A DNA stretch of 5,916 bases from Actinobacteria bacterium RBG_16_64_13 (GTDB lineage Bacteria > Actinomycetota > Thermoleophilia > RBG-16-64-13): positions 23,416 through 29,331 of the forward strand of contig MELN01000046.1 in NCBI GenBank assembly GCA_001768675.1, in the 5' to 3' direction. Shown here piece after piece: positions 1 through 5,742 of this stretch. The stretch's first letter is position 1; each line of letters starts with the position of its first letter. The position numbers and the translations under genes were made by a program. The notes under the pieces are model-generated. The model had not been told where the DNA came from, ran no database searches, and saw nothing but the letters and a program-made list of their open reading frames with translations.

Positions 1-432
1 CTGGTGTTCGGCTCGTGGATCGGCGACCAGATCGCCAGGGAAGTGGGGACGGCCTCAACGCTCTACGTGCTGTGGGTGGCGTTCCGGTGGCCCGTTGTGT
101 TCGTGCTGTTGGTGGGCGCCCTCGGCGCCTTCTTCTACCTCGCGCCGAACTCCCGTCAGAGGTGGTTCAGCGTCCTGCCGGGCGCGCTCTTTGCGGTGGC
201 GGCCATTATCGGGGCCTCGACGGGCTTGTCGTGGGTCGTCAGCCAAAGCGTCCTCCAAGTACGCTGGCTCACCTATGGCGCTATCGGTACGGTCATCGTG
301 CTTTTGTTCTGGGCTTTTCTCGTGGGCCTGATGGTGCTCGCGGGCGGAGAGATAAACGCGGCCGTCGCGCGATCCGTGGAGGCGGGGCGAGGGGGCCGAA
401 GGCGTCTGGTAGAATCGAAGCACCATGAGTGA
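1..432 (+). CDS. YihY/BrkB-family inner membrane protein, C-terminal part (5' truncated by window)
   Basis: The frame is open from base 1 to the TGA at 430-432, so 143 C-terminal residues are visible and the real start lies upstream. Three hydrophobic segments can be seen at about residues 31-47, 60-80 and 92-114. Two family-like stretches stand out: a loop reading YLAPNSRQRWFSVLPGALFA, and a last helix reading YGAIGTVIVLLFWAFLVGL followed by GGEINAAV. This pattern of a polar loop ending in LPGA and a final helix ending in GxEINA is typical of the YihY/BrkB integral membrane family. That family was once mis-named ribonuclease BN and its molecular function is not established. The tail after the last helix is basic (GRGGRRR) and probably cytoplasmic. 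The stop overlaps the murI start by 8 bases, which suggests co-transcription. I am confident about the family and make no claim about its activity. Confidence 0.87.
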   Translation: MVFGSWIGDQIAREVGTASTLYVLWVAFRWPVVFVLLVGALGAFFYLAPNSRQRWFSVLPGALFAVAAIIGASTGLSWVVSQSVLQVRWLTYGAIGTVIVLLFWAFLVGLMVLAGGEINAAVARSVEAGRGGRRRLVESKHHE

Positions 433-1240
433 GACTGCCCCGCAAAACGCCGACCGGCGGGCGATAGGCGTGTTCGATTCGGGGGTGGGGGGCCTCACAG
501 TACTGCACGAGTGCCTCGTCAACCTCCCCCACGAGGATTTCGTCTACCTGGGCGACACTGCCAACTTCCCGTATGGACCCAGGAAGCTCGTCGAGGTACG
601 CCGGCTCGCTTTCGCGGCTACGGAGGCCTTGGTGGACTTGGGGGTCAAGCTGATCATCGTGGCGTGCAACTCGGCCGCCGCGGCTGCTCTCGCCCAACTG
701 CAGGCCGCGTTCTCGACCCCCATCGTGGGAGTGGTGATGCCGGGCGCGCGAGCCGCTGCGCAGGCAACGCGCGAGCGGCGCGTCGGGGTGCTTGCGACTG
801 AGGCCACCATACGCTCCAACGCCTATCAGAATGCGCTGCAATCACTGGACGCCGGCCTTGAGGTGTTCCCGGTCGCCTGTCCGAGATTGGCGCCACTGAT
901 CCAAGGCGGCGACGTCTTCTCGGAGGAGACCGAGGGGGCGGCCCGGGAGGGCGTCGCGCCGCTCAAGGCTGCCGGGGTGGACACGGTGATCCTGGGGTGT
1001 ACCCATTATCCGCTCATCAGCCCGATGCTGCGGCGCCTGCTCGGTCCTCAGGTGGCGCTCATCGACTCCGCCGAGGAGACCGCGAGGGAAGTGGGAGAGA
1101 TCCTGACGCGCAAAGGCATCAGCCAGAGCAAGGACCGCGAGGGTGACTACCGCTTCTACGCAAGCGGCGACGCTGACGAGTTCAGAGAAGTGGGCGCGCG
1201 CTTCCTGCAGCTCCCCATTAGGGAGGTGAACCGGATATGA
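425..1240 (+). CDS. murI: Glutamate racemase
   Basis: This 271-residue cytoplasmic enzyme interconverts L- and D-glutamate without a cofactor and supplies D-glutamate to the MurD step of peptidoglycan synthesis. The N-terminal signature IGVFDSGVGGLTVL spans residues 14-27, with the conserved Asp18-Ser19 pair. YLGDTANFPYGPR follows at 41-53. The two catalytic cysteines of the Asp/Glu racemase family are visible as Cys81 in VACNSAAA and Cys192 in LGCTHYPL, with His194 beside the second. VLATEATIRSNAY at 122-134 is also typical, and the length is normal for the family. The ATG at 425 is chosen because it lies just ahead of the first conserved motif and overlaps the upstream stop by 8 bases. The ribosome site is weak, with only GAAG nearby, which suggests translational coupling. 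The first cysteine motif reads CNSAAA where CNTAS or CNTAT is more usual. The stop shares ATGA with the rph start. Confidence 0.96.
   Translation: MSETAPQNADRRAIGVFDSGVGGLTVLHECLVNLPHEDFVYLGDTANFPYGPRKLVEVRRLAFAATEALVDLGVKLIIVACNSAAAAALAQLQAAFSTPIVGVVMPGARAAAQATRERRVGVLATEATIRSNAYQNALQSLDAGLEVFPVACPRLAPLIQGGDVFSEETEGAAREGVAPLKAAGVDTVILGCTHYPLISPMLRRLLGPQVALIDSAEETAREVGEILTRKGISQSKDREGDYRFYASGDADEFREVGARFLQLPIREVNRI
1221..1229 (+). promoter_or_regulatory. Strong ribosome binding site for rph
   Basis: GGGAGGTGA lies inside the end of murI, 7 bases before the ATG at 1237. It is a near-ideal Shine-Dalgarno match and supports that start despite the 4-base overlap with murI. Confidence 0.75.
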
Positions 1241-2001
1241 GCGGCATCAGTAGGCCTGGGACCCGAGGACCGGCGGAGATGCGCCCCCTCAAGATCACCC
1301 CCGACTTCGTGGGGACCGCCGACGGTTCGGTCTTCATGGAACTGGGCGGTACCCGGGTGCTGTGCTCGGCCCAGGTAGTCAACGGGGTCCCAGGATGGCG
1401 GCGCGGCGGCGGGACAGGTTGGCTGACCGCCGAGTACTCATTGCTTCCCAGTTCCACTCGGGACCGTACCCCCCGGGAAGCCGTGCGGGGCAGACAGGAC
1501 GGCAGGACCGTGGAGATCCAGCGTTTCATTGGGCGCAGTCTGAGGGCCATCATCGATCTGAGCGCGCTGGGGGAGCGCACCATATACATCGATTGTGACG
1601 TGGTCGAGGCCGACGGAGGCACGCGCTGCGCGGCCGTGAGCGGTGGGTATCTCGCGTTGCACCTTGCACTGAGGCGTGCCGTGGACGCGGGAGCTCTTAA
1701 AGCCTTGCCCTTGACCGACTCGGTGGCAGCGGCCAGCGTCGGGGTGGTGGACGGTATGCCGGTGCTCGATCTGGAGTATGAAGAAGACTGCAAGGCCGAC
1801 GTCGACATGAACGTGGTCATGACCGGCCAGGGACGCCTGATAGAGGTGCAGGCCACCGCCGAGAGCGAGCCCTTCGAGCGTCGGGTCTTTGACGAGTTGC
1901 TGAGCTTGGCCGAGCAGGGGATCACCTGCGTGAAAGCGGCTCAGATGGATGTCGTGGCGCGGGCGTATGCAAACGATCCCAGGAGCGTCACGAGGTCGTG
2001 A
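1237..2001 (+). CDS. rph: Ribonuclease PH (tRNA nucleotidyltransferase)
   Basis: RNase PH is a phosphate-dependent 3'-to-5' exoribonuclease that trims the 3' ends of tRNA precursors and other RNAs, working as a ring-shaped hexamer. The 254-residue frame carries the family's motifs in order: TRVLCSAQV at 39-47, VPGWRRGGGTGWLTAEYSLL at 51-70, GRTVEIQRFIGRSLRA at 89-104, DCDVVEADGGTR at 119-130 and VDMNVVMTGQGRLIEVQATA at 189-208. Arg90 and Arg130 match the paired arginines of the family's phosphate site. Asp184, Asp188 and Asp190 form the acidic cluster expected at the metal and catalytic site. The length is slightly above the usual ~240, with a short N-terminal extension. The ATG overlaps the murI stop as ATGA and has a strong ribosome site. 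VQATAE replaces the more common VQGTAE. Its stop overlaps the next gene, so the two are probably translationally coupled. Confidence 0.96.
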   Translation: MSGISRPGTRGPAEMRPLKITPDFVGTADGSVFMELGGTRVLCSAQVVNGVPGWRRGGGTGWLTAEYSLLPSSTRDRTPREAVRGRQDGRTVEIQRFIGRSLRAIIDLSALGERTIYIDCDVVEADGGTRCAAVSGGYLALHLALRRAVDAGALKALPLTDSVAAASVGVVDGMPVLDLEYEEDCKADVDMNVVMTGQGRLIEVQATAESEPFERRVFDELLSLAEQGITCVKAAQMDVVARAYANDPRSVTRS

Positions 2002-2639
2002 TGCCGCTTCTCTCCCTGGTCCTCGCCACCAGTAATCCTGGCAAGGTCCGAGAGTTCGGCCGCCTGCTGGGTGGGAGCGTCAACGTGCGGGCTATGTCCC
2101 CCACAGTCGCTCTGCCTGCGGAGAGCGGCGATACCTTCAGGGCCAACGCCCGTCTCAAGGCGGAGGCGGTCTTCGGTGCGATGGAAGGAAGGGTGGCCGT
2201 CCTTGCCGATGATTCCGGGCTTGAGGTGGCGGCGCTGAGCGGACGGCCGGGGGTGCTTTCGGCGAGGTTCGCGGGCGAAGGGGCCTCCGACGACGAGAAC
2301 GTGACGAAGCTTCTGCGAGAGCTCGCCTGTGCCCGGGAGCGGGAAGCCCTTTTCGTGTGCTCGCTGTGCCTTGTGCTTCCAGCGACGCCCGCCGCCGGCG
2401 AGCGCTCCGACGTGGCCGTCCTCGTCGAGGTGGAAGGTGTCAGCGCCGGAATGATCATGGAGACGCCGAGAGGCACCGACGGCTTCGGCTACGACCCTGT
2501 CTTTCAGCCGCAAGGATGGTCGCGCACCCTTGCGGAGGCGTCGCCGGAGGACAAAGACCGGGTTTCACACCGGGGGGCCGCTGCCCGCGCGCTGCTGGCC
2601 GCGCTGGCTGCTCGAGGACTGGTGAGCCGTGGATCTTGA
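1998..2639 (+). CDS. rdgB: RdgB/HAM1-family XTP/dITP diphosphatase
   Basis: This enzyme hydrolyses non-canonical purine triphosphates (dITP, ITP, XTP) to monophosphates plus pyrophosphate and so keeps deaminated bases out of DNA and RNA. The 213-residue frame shows the nucleotide-binding N-terminus VLATSNPGKVREF at 8-20, SGDTFRANARLKAEA at 43-57, the core VLADDSGLEVAALSGRPGVL at 68-87 with the catalytic-type Asp71-Asp72 pair, SARFAG, ETPRGTDGFGYDPVF at 155-169, and SHR at 190-192. All are hallmarks of the ITPase-like fold. The start is either GTG at 1998, overlapping the rph stop as GTGA, or ATG at 2001, overlapping by one base; they differ by one residue. AGGAG at 1981-1985 and CGAGG at 1991-1995 could serve either. 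A neighbouring rph is a common arrangement, and fused rph-rdgB forms exist in some bacteria. Confidence 0.95.
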   Translation: MMPLLSLVLATSNPGKVREFGRLLGGSVNVRAMSPTVALPAESGDTFRANARLKAEAVFGAMEGRVAVLADDSGLEVAALSGRPGVLSARFAGEGASDDENVTKLLRELACAREREALFVCSLCLVLPATPAAGERSDVAVLVEVEGVSAGMIMETPRGTDGFGYDPVFQPQGWSRTLAEASPEDKDRVSHRGAAARALLAALAARGLVSRGS

Positions 2640-3003
2640 TGACTTCGTGGAACTGGTGTCGGAGGCTATCGATTCTCTGCCGGAGGAGTTTCTGGATCGG
2701 CTTGAGAACGTGCAAGTGGATGTCGAAGAGTGGCCATCGCGGGAGGAGCTCATTGAAGCCGGCTTGCCTCCCGGCGACAGGTCCGTGCTACTCGGCCTGT
2801 ACCATGGGGTGCCGCTCACCGAGCGGACGTCGCAATACTTCGCGCTGCCCGATCGCATCACCATATACCAGAAGCCCATCGAGGCGGCGGCAGGGAAGGA
2901 TCGGGACGAGATCAGGGATCAGGTCCGCCACACAGTCATCCACGAGATAGCCCACTATTACGGGATAGACGACGACCGCCTGGACGAGCTGGACGCGTAC
3001 TGA
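2629..3003 (+). CDS. Small zincin-like metallopeptidase (DUF1025/PF06262-type)
   Basis: This is a 124-residue protein with a single recognisable active-site region, HEIAHYYGIDDDRLDEL, at 105-121. His105, Glu106 and His109 form the HExxH zinc and catalytic motif. Gly112 and Asp115 give HExxHxxGxxD, so Asp115 could be the third zinc ligand (inference). The stretches LGLYHG and RITIYQKPIE before the motif, the acidic N-terminal helix region and the length fit the small bacterial 'metallopeptidase family' proteins of the Zincin_1 type. Their substrates are unknown. There is no signal peptide or membrane segment, so it should be cytoplasmic. GTG at 2629 is the only reasonable start: an in-frame stop sits at 2623-2625, and GAGGA lies at 2614-2618, 10 bases ahead. 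It overlaps rdgB by 11 bases, making it the last gene of the chain. The next gene is convergent. Confidence 0.85.
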   Translation: MDLDDFVELVSEAIDSLPEEFLDRLENVQVDVEEWPSREELIEAGLPPGDRSVLLGLYHGVPLTERTSQYFALPDRITIYQKPIEAAAGKDRDEIRDQVRHTVIHEIAHYYGIDDDRLDELDAY

Positions 3004-3044
3004 GTTTGAGTGATCACAGCAGAAGCGCGGGGAGCGGGGGAGAC
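3004..3044. other. Convergent intergenic gap without a clear terminator
   Basis: This gap separates the ends of the metallopeptidase and the - strand regulator. It contains the 8-base palindrome GTGATCAC at 3010-3017 and a G-rich stretch. I see no GC-rich hairpin followed by a T run on either strand, so intrinsic termination is not evident here. Confidence 0.5.
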
Positions 3045-3422
3045 CTAGCGAGACAGCCTCCGAGCGAGATCGAGCAGGAAGCGGCGATCGCTGGGCCTCA
3101 TGCGCCGGGCAAGATGAGTCAGCTCTCTGGTCTCTGCGTCTTCTTCGGCGACATCCTCAAGGCTGAGTTGCTCAGGCTGAAGAAACGGGTCCTCCTCGTC
3201 CAGCGCGGCGTGGTAGAGGAGCTCCCGAGCGGGCACCCCCAGAGCATCGGCGATCGCTTCAATGACATCGGTCGTCGGGTTCTTGCGGCCCTTTTCGATG
3301 TCGCCCAGGTAGCTTTTCGATACTCCAGACTCGTCGGCCAACGCCTGCAGGGTGAACTCCCTGTCTGAGCGAAGCCGGCGGACGGTCAGTCCTATGTAAT
3401 CAGCGAGTCGCTTCTGCGTCAC
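3045..3422 (-). CDS. XRE-family helix-turn-helix transcriptional regulator
   Basis: Read on the - strand from GTG at 3422, this is a 125-residue protein. Residues 11-70 form a classic Cro/CI (XRE) domain: GLTVRRLRSDREFTLQALAD, then ESGVSKSYLGDIEKGRKNPT, then AIADALGVPARELL. The recognition helix is around SKSYLGDIEKG. The tail from about 78 is acidic (LSLEDVAEEDAETRE) and ends in a basic helix (RRMRPSDRRFLLDLARRLSR), probably for dimerisation or ligand sensing. The frame stays open upstream to 3740, but that part overlaps larC antisense. No ATG, GTG or TTG occurs in frame between the candidate transcription start and 3422, so GTG 3422 is preferred although its ribosome site is weak (GGTGTGAG). 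The domain somewhat resembles ClgR-type actinobacterial regulators, but the target is unknown. It is divergent from larC and convergent with the metallopeptidase. A role controlling itself or larC-lipA is inference. Confidence 0.88.
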   Translation of the reverse strand: MTQKRLADYIGLTVRRLRSDREFTLQALADESGVSKSYLGDIEKGRKNPTTDVIEAIADALGVPARELLYHAALDEEDPFLQPEQLSLEDVAEEDAETRELTHLARRMRPSDRRFLLDLARRLSR

Positions 3423-3448
3423 TGTCTCACACCGGAGTTCGAGGGTTG

Positions 3449-3461
3449 CCCAGATGCTGGG
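3449..3461. promoter_or_regulatory. Perfect 5-3-5 palindrome in the regulator leader
   Basis: CCCAG-ATG-CTGGG is a perfect dyad between the candidate regulator promoter and its start codon. It could be a second operator or a small hairpin in the leader RNA. It directly follows a GGGTTG that resembles the half-site of the repeat at 3492-3513. Confidence 0.3.
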
Positions 3462-3482
3462 TAGCGAAAGGTTACGTTCTGC

Positions 3483-3511
3483 AGTGTATGAGGTGGCATG
3501 CGAGAATGCAA
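3483..3511 (-). promoter_or_regulatory. Candidate sigma-70-type promoter for the XRE regulator
   Basis: On the - strand, TTGCAT (3511-3506) is followed after 17 bases by TACACT (3488-3483). That gives 3 of 6 and 4 of 6 matches to the consensus boxes with ideal spacing. Transcription would begin near 3476 and leave a leader of roughly 54 bases before the GTG at 3422. The -35 box lies in the right arm of an inverted repeat, which suits autoregulation. Confidence 0.35.
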
Positions 3512-3513
3512 CC
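3492..3513. promoter_or_regulatory. Inverted repeat, candidate operator in the regulator/larC divergent region
   Basis: GGTGGCAT and ATGCAACC are inverted with 6 bases between them, and 7 of 8 positions pair. The repeat lies in the divergent promoter region and overlaps the candidate -35 box of the XRE gene. XRE dimers typically bind dyads of this size, so it is a reasonable binding-site candidate; no binding is shown. Confidence 0.4.
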
Positions 3514-3528
3514 ACGAGCGAGAAGAGT

Positions 3529-3534
3529 GAGGTG
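3529..3534 (+). promoter_or_regulatory. Ribosome binding site that decides the larC start
   Basis: GAGGTG lies 9 bases before ATG 3544, an ideal distance, but directly abuts ATG 3535. It therefore favours 3544 as the larC start over the ATG at 3535 or the far upstream ATG at 3454. Confidence 0.55.
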
Positions 3535-3543
3535 ATGGTTCGG

Positions 3544-4761
3544 ATGATTCTGCATCTTGATCCATGGTCGGGCGTGTCCGGGGACATGCTGCTCGCTGCT
3601 CTCCTCGATACCGACAGAGGCGATGGGCACCTGGAGGAAGAACTGCATCGCACCGTGGCTGCCCTTGGGTTGCCCGGTGCCGCCGTCGAAGTGACACGCC
3701 ACGTGGAGTGGGGGGTGGCTTGCACCAGAGTCAAGGTCAAGGCCGACGATGAGGCCCCGCTTCGTCACTTGGCCGATATGGAGCAGCTCATCGCCTCGGC
3801 CGGAGTTGCGGACCGGGTCCGCGAGCGGGCGACCACCGCTGTGCGCAGATTGGCCGAGGTCGAGGCCGCGATACATGAATGCCGCGTGGAGGATATCCAT
3901 TTCCATGAGGTGGGGGCGGTAGACACGCTTGTCGACGTGGTAGGCACGTTCGCGTTGGTGGAAACCTTGGGGATCGACAGAGTGACCGTCGGGACCATCC
4001 CCGTGGGGGGTGGATCGGTGGAGATCGCCCATGGGCGCATGGGGGTGCCCGCCCCGGCCACTGCCCGATTGTTGGAGGGGTACGAGATCGTGGGTGGTCC
4101 CGAGATGAGGGAACTCACCACTCCGACGGGGGCACTGCTTGTCGGGCAACTGGGAGCCGCGAGCGGCGCTGTGCCTCCGATGCGAGCCTCCAAGATAGGG
4201 TACGGCGCCGGTTGCATGAAGCTGCAGCACGGTCCGAACCTGCTGCGAGCGATCGTCGGAACGAGCCTGGACCTTGGCCCAGGGACCGAAGCGGGCGCGG
4301 GGGAGGAAGAGGACCATGTGGTCGAGTTGCAGAGCAACCTCGACGATGTGTCGCCGGAATTGGTGGGGCACGCCTGTCGCCTTCTGCGCGAGGTGGGAGC
4401 GCTGGATGTCTGGACGGTCCCGGCACATATGAAGAAGGACCGGCCAGGGGTGGTCCTACACGCCCTAGTCAGCCCCGGGCGAGAGGCGGCTCTGACCGCC
4501 CTCATCTTCGGACAGACGGGGACGCTGGGAGTGCGCCGCCAGTTGGTCTCGCGCCGGGTCGCGGAGCGGGGCACAGTGAAGGTGACTGTGGCGGGGGTCG
4601 AAGTCGGGGTCAAGTGGGGAAGGTGGCACGGCCGCCTGATCAGTATTGCGCCCGAGTATGAGGACGCCGCCGCGGCTGCCAATACCACCGGCGCGGCGCT
4701 GAAAGATGTAATGGCTATGGCCGCGACCGCCGCTCGCGACCTACTGGGCGAGAGATCATGA
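3544..4761 (+). CDS. larC: LarC: nickel-pincer cofactor biosynthesis, CTP-dependent nickel insertase
   Basis: LarC inserts nickel, using CTP, into the pyridinium bisthiocarboxylate mononucleotide made by LarB and LarE. The product is the nickel-pincer nucleotide used by lactate racemase LarA and its relatives. From ATG 3544 the protein has 405 residues, normal for full-length LarC. It shows an N-terminal MILHLDPWSGVSGDMLLAAL, HFHEVGAVDTLVDVVG at 119-134, GGGSVEIAHGRMGVPAPAT at 155-173, TTPTGALL at 192-199, IGYGAG at 218-223, and the C-terminal-domain block SNLDDVSPELVG at 264-275 with GALDVWTVPAHMKKDRPGV at 285-303. These are the DUF111 family hallmarks. An in-frame ATG at 3454 would add 30 residues unlike the family. 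In Lactobacillus plantarum larC is split and joined by frameshifting; here the frame is continuous. No larA, larB or larE is visible. The stop overlaps lipA as ATGA. Confidence 0.93.
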   Translation: MILHLDPWSGVSGDMLLAALLDTDRGDGHLEEELHRTVAALGLPGAAVEVTRHVEWGVACTRVKVKADDEAPLRHLADMEQLIASAGVADRVRERATTAVRRLAEVEAAIHECRVEDIHFHEVGAVDTLVDVVGTFALVETLGIDRVTVGTIPVGGGSVEIAHGRMGVPAPATARLLEGYEIVGGPEMRELTTPTGALLVGQLGAASGAVPPMRASKIGYGAGCMKLQHGPNLLRAIVGTSLDLGPGTEAGAGEEEDHVVELQSNLDDVSPELVGHACRLLREVGALDVWTVPAHMKKDRPGVVLHALVSPGREAALTALIFGQTGTLGVRRQLVSRRVAERGTVKVTVAGVEVGVKWGRWHGRLISIAPEYEDAAAAANTTGAALKDVMAMAATAARDLLGERS

Positions 4762-5657
4762 CCACGCGGGCCGAGCTGCCGGCTCGAAAGCCGGACTGGC
4801 TCAAGAAGCGACTCCCAGAGTCGGGGTCGCTGCTGCGGATGGAGAGCCTGCTACGCGAGAAGGGCCTGCACACGGTCTGCGAGAGCGCGCTCTGCCCCAA
4901 CCTTGGCGAGTGTTTCGAGCGAGGCACAGCCACCTTCCTCATCATGGGCGACGTCTGCACCCGCGGTTGTGGCTTCTGCGGAGTGGCGGAGGGGTTGCCG
5001 GGGATACTGGACGCCGAGGAGCCGGGGCACGTGGCCGATGCCGTGGCCCTTCTGGGCCTTCGCCACGTGGTCATCACTTCAGTGACGCGTGACGATCTGC
5101 CCGACGGCGGAGCGGGCCATTACGTCGCGACCATCCGAGCGGTGCGGGCTCGAGCGCCATTGGCGACGGTGGAGGTGCTGGTTCCCGACTTCCTCGGCAG
5201 GATGGAGCATCTCGACTTGGTCCTCCACGTGGCGCCGGAGGTCTTCAACCACAACGTCGAGACCGTTCCACGTCTCTACCCGGCTGTGCGACCGCAGGCA
5301 GTCTACGAACGATCGCTCGCGGTGCTGAGTCACGCGGCGGCGCATGGTGCAGGCCTCGTGAAGACCGGGTGGATGGTAGGGCTGGGTGAGCGAGAGGAAG
5401 AGATGCGCGATCTGTTCGAAGACGTGGCCGCGGCCGGGGTGGACGTTGTGACGATCGGCCAGTATCTTCGACCGTCGAAGAATCATCTGCCGGTGATGGA
5501 GTACGTGCTGCCGGAGGTGTTCGATCGCTATCGGGAGTGGGGCGAAGCTCTCGGTCTGCAAGTGCATGCGGCTCCCTTCGTCAGGAGCTCATTCCAGGCC
5601 GGTGAGAGCCTAGTCCAGGCGTTAGGGCGGAGCGCAGAGGGCCATCAATCTGCATAG
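4758..5657 (+). CDS. lipA: Lipoyl synthase (radical SAM)
   Basis: LipA inserts two sulfur atoms into protein-bound octanoyl groups to make the lipoyl cofactor of 2-oxoacid dehydrogenases and the glycine cleavage H protein. The 299-residue frame carries both iron-sulfur motifs. The auxiliary cluster uses Cys41, Cys46 and Cys52 (VCESALCPNLGECF), and the radical-SAM CxxxCxxC uses Cys67, Cys71 and Cys74 (CTRGCGFC). Further family motifs are VITSVTRDDLPDGGA at 105-119, FNHNVETVPRLYP at 163-175, KTGWMVGLGE at 202-211, QYLRPSKNHLPV at 235-246, and the C-terminal RSSFQAGE at 276-283, whose serine region contacts the auxiliary cluster. All six cysteines are present, so it should be active. KTGWMVGLGE departs slightly from the usual KSGxMVGLGE. 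The start overlaps larC by ATGA with only a weak GAGAG upstream, pointing to coupling. No lipB, lplA or lipoylated enzyme lies in the window. Confidence 0.97.
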   Translation: MTTRAELPARKPDWLKKRLPESGSLLRMESLLREKGLHTVCESALCPNLGECFERGTATFLIMGDVCTRGCGFCGVAEGLPGILDAEEPGHVADAVALLGLRHVVITSVTRDDLPDGGAGHYVATIRAVRARAPLATVEVLVPDFLGRMEHLDLVLHVAPEVFNHNVETVPRLYPAVRPQAVYERSLAVLSHAAAHGAGLVKTGWMVGLGEREEEMRDLFEDVAAAGVDVVTIGQYLRPSKNHLPVMEYVLPEVFDRYREWGEALGLQVHAAPFVRSSFQAGESLVQALGRSAEGHQSA

Positions 5658-5683
5658 ATGCGCCAGCAGCGGCAGCCCAAGCA

Positions 5684-5714
5684 TTGTATTCTGTGACAGA
5701 TGCCGAGCTACAAT
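5684..5714 (+). promoter_or_regulatory. Candidate promoter for the nuoE-like gene
   Basis: TACAAT at 5709-5714 matches 5 of 6 bases of the -10 consensus. TTGTAT at 5684-5689 is a poor -35 (3 of 6) with a long 19-base spacer. The -10 box lies inside a perfect palindrome, so the two features may be linked or the box may be accidental. Confidence 0.3.
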
Positions 5715-5721
5715 AGCTCGG
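5703..5721. repeat. Perfect 8-3-8 palindrome between lipA and nuoE-like gene
   Basis: CCGAGCTA-CAA-TAGCTCGG is perfectly self-complementary over both arms. It lies 46 bases after the lipA stop and 6 bases before the nuoE-like ribosome site. No T run follows, so it is not a standard intrinsic terminator on the + strand. It could be an operator dyad overlapping the candidate -10 box, or an RNA hairpin in the leader. Confidence 0.55.
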
Positions 5722-5727
5722 ACCTAC

Positions 5728-5733
5728 GGAGGA
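5728..5733 (+). promoter_or_regulatory. Ribosome binding site of the nuoE-like gene
   Basis: GGAGGA lies 9 bases before ATG 5743. A nearer ATG at 5734 directly abuts it but leads to a stop after two codons (ATG ACT TAA), so 5743 is the start. Confidence 0.7.
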
Positions 5734-5742
5734 ATGACTTAA

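Noticed and set aside
293..841. 182-residue - strand open frame across the yihY-murI junction
   Set aside because: It is antisense to two clear genes and shows no domain.
3006..3368. 120-residue + strand open frame
   Set aside because: It is antisense to the well-supported XRE helix-turn-helix gene, shows no family motif and has no good ribosome site.
3423..3740. N-terminal extension of the XRE regulator frame up to 3740
   Set aside because: It would overlap the start and first part of larC antisense, lies upstream of the candidate promoter and has no similarity to the regulator family.
3472..4428. 318-residue - strand open frame opposite larC
   Set aside because: It is a typical high-GC antisense shadow of larC, with low-complexity His/Arg/Gly-rich composition and no recognisable domain.
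4212..4661. Second + strand frame inside larC, considered as a frameshifted larC2
   Set aside because: The C-terminal LarC motifs are already in the main frame; this frame is Arg/Gly-rich without family motifs.
5691..5699. CTGTGACAG dyad considered as a CRP, FNR or Rex-type site
   Set aside because: The arms are only four bases and no matching second half-site such as TCACA or TTAACAA lies at the proper distance.
5734..5742. Two-codon mini-ORF ATG ACT TAA directly ahead of the nuoE-like start
   Set aside because: Its ATG abuts the ribosome binding site with no spacer, so initiation there is unlikely.
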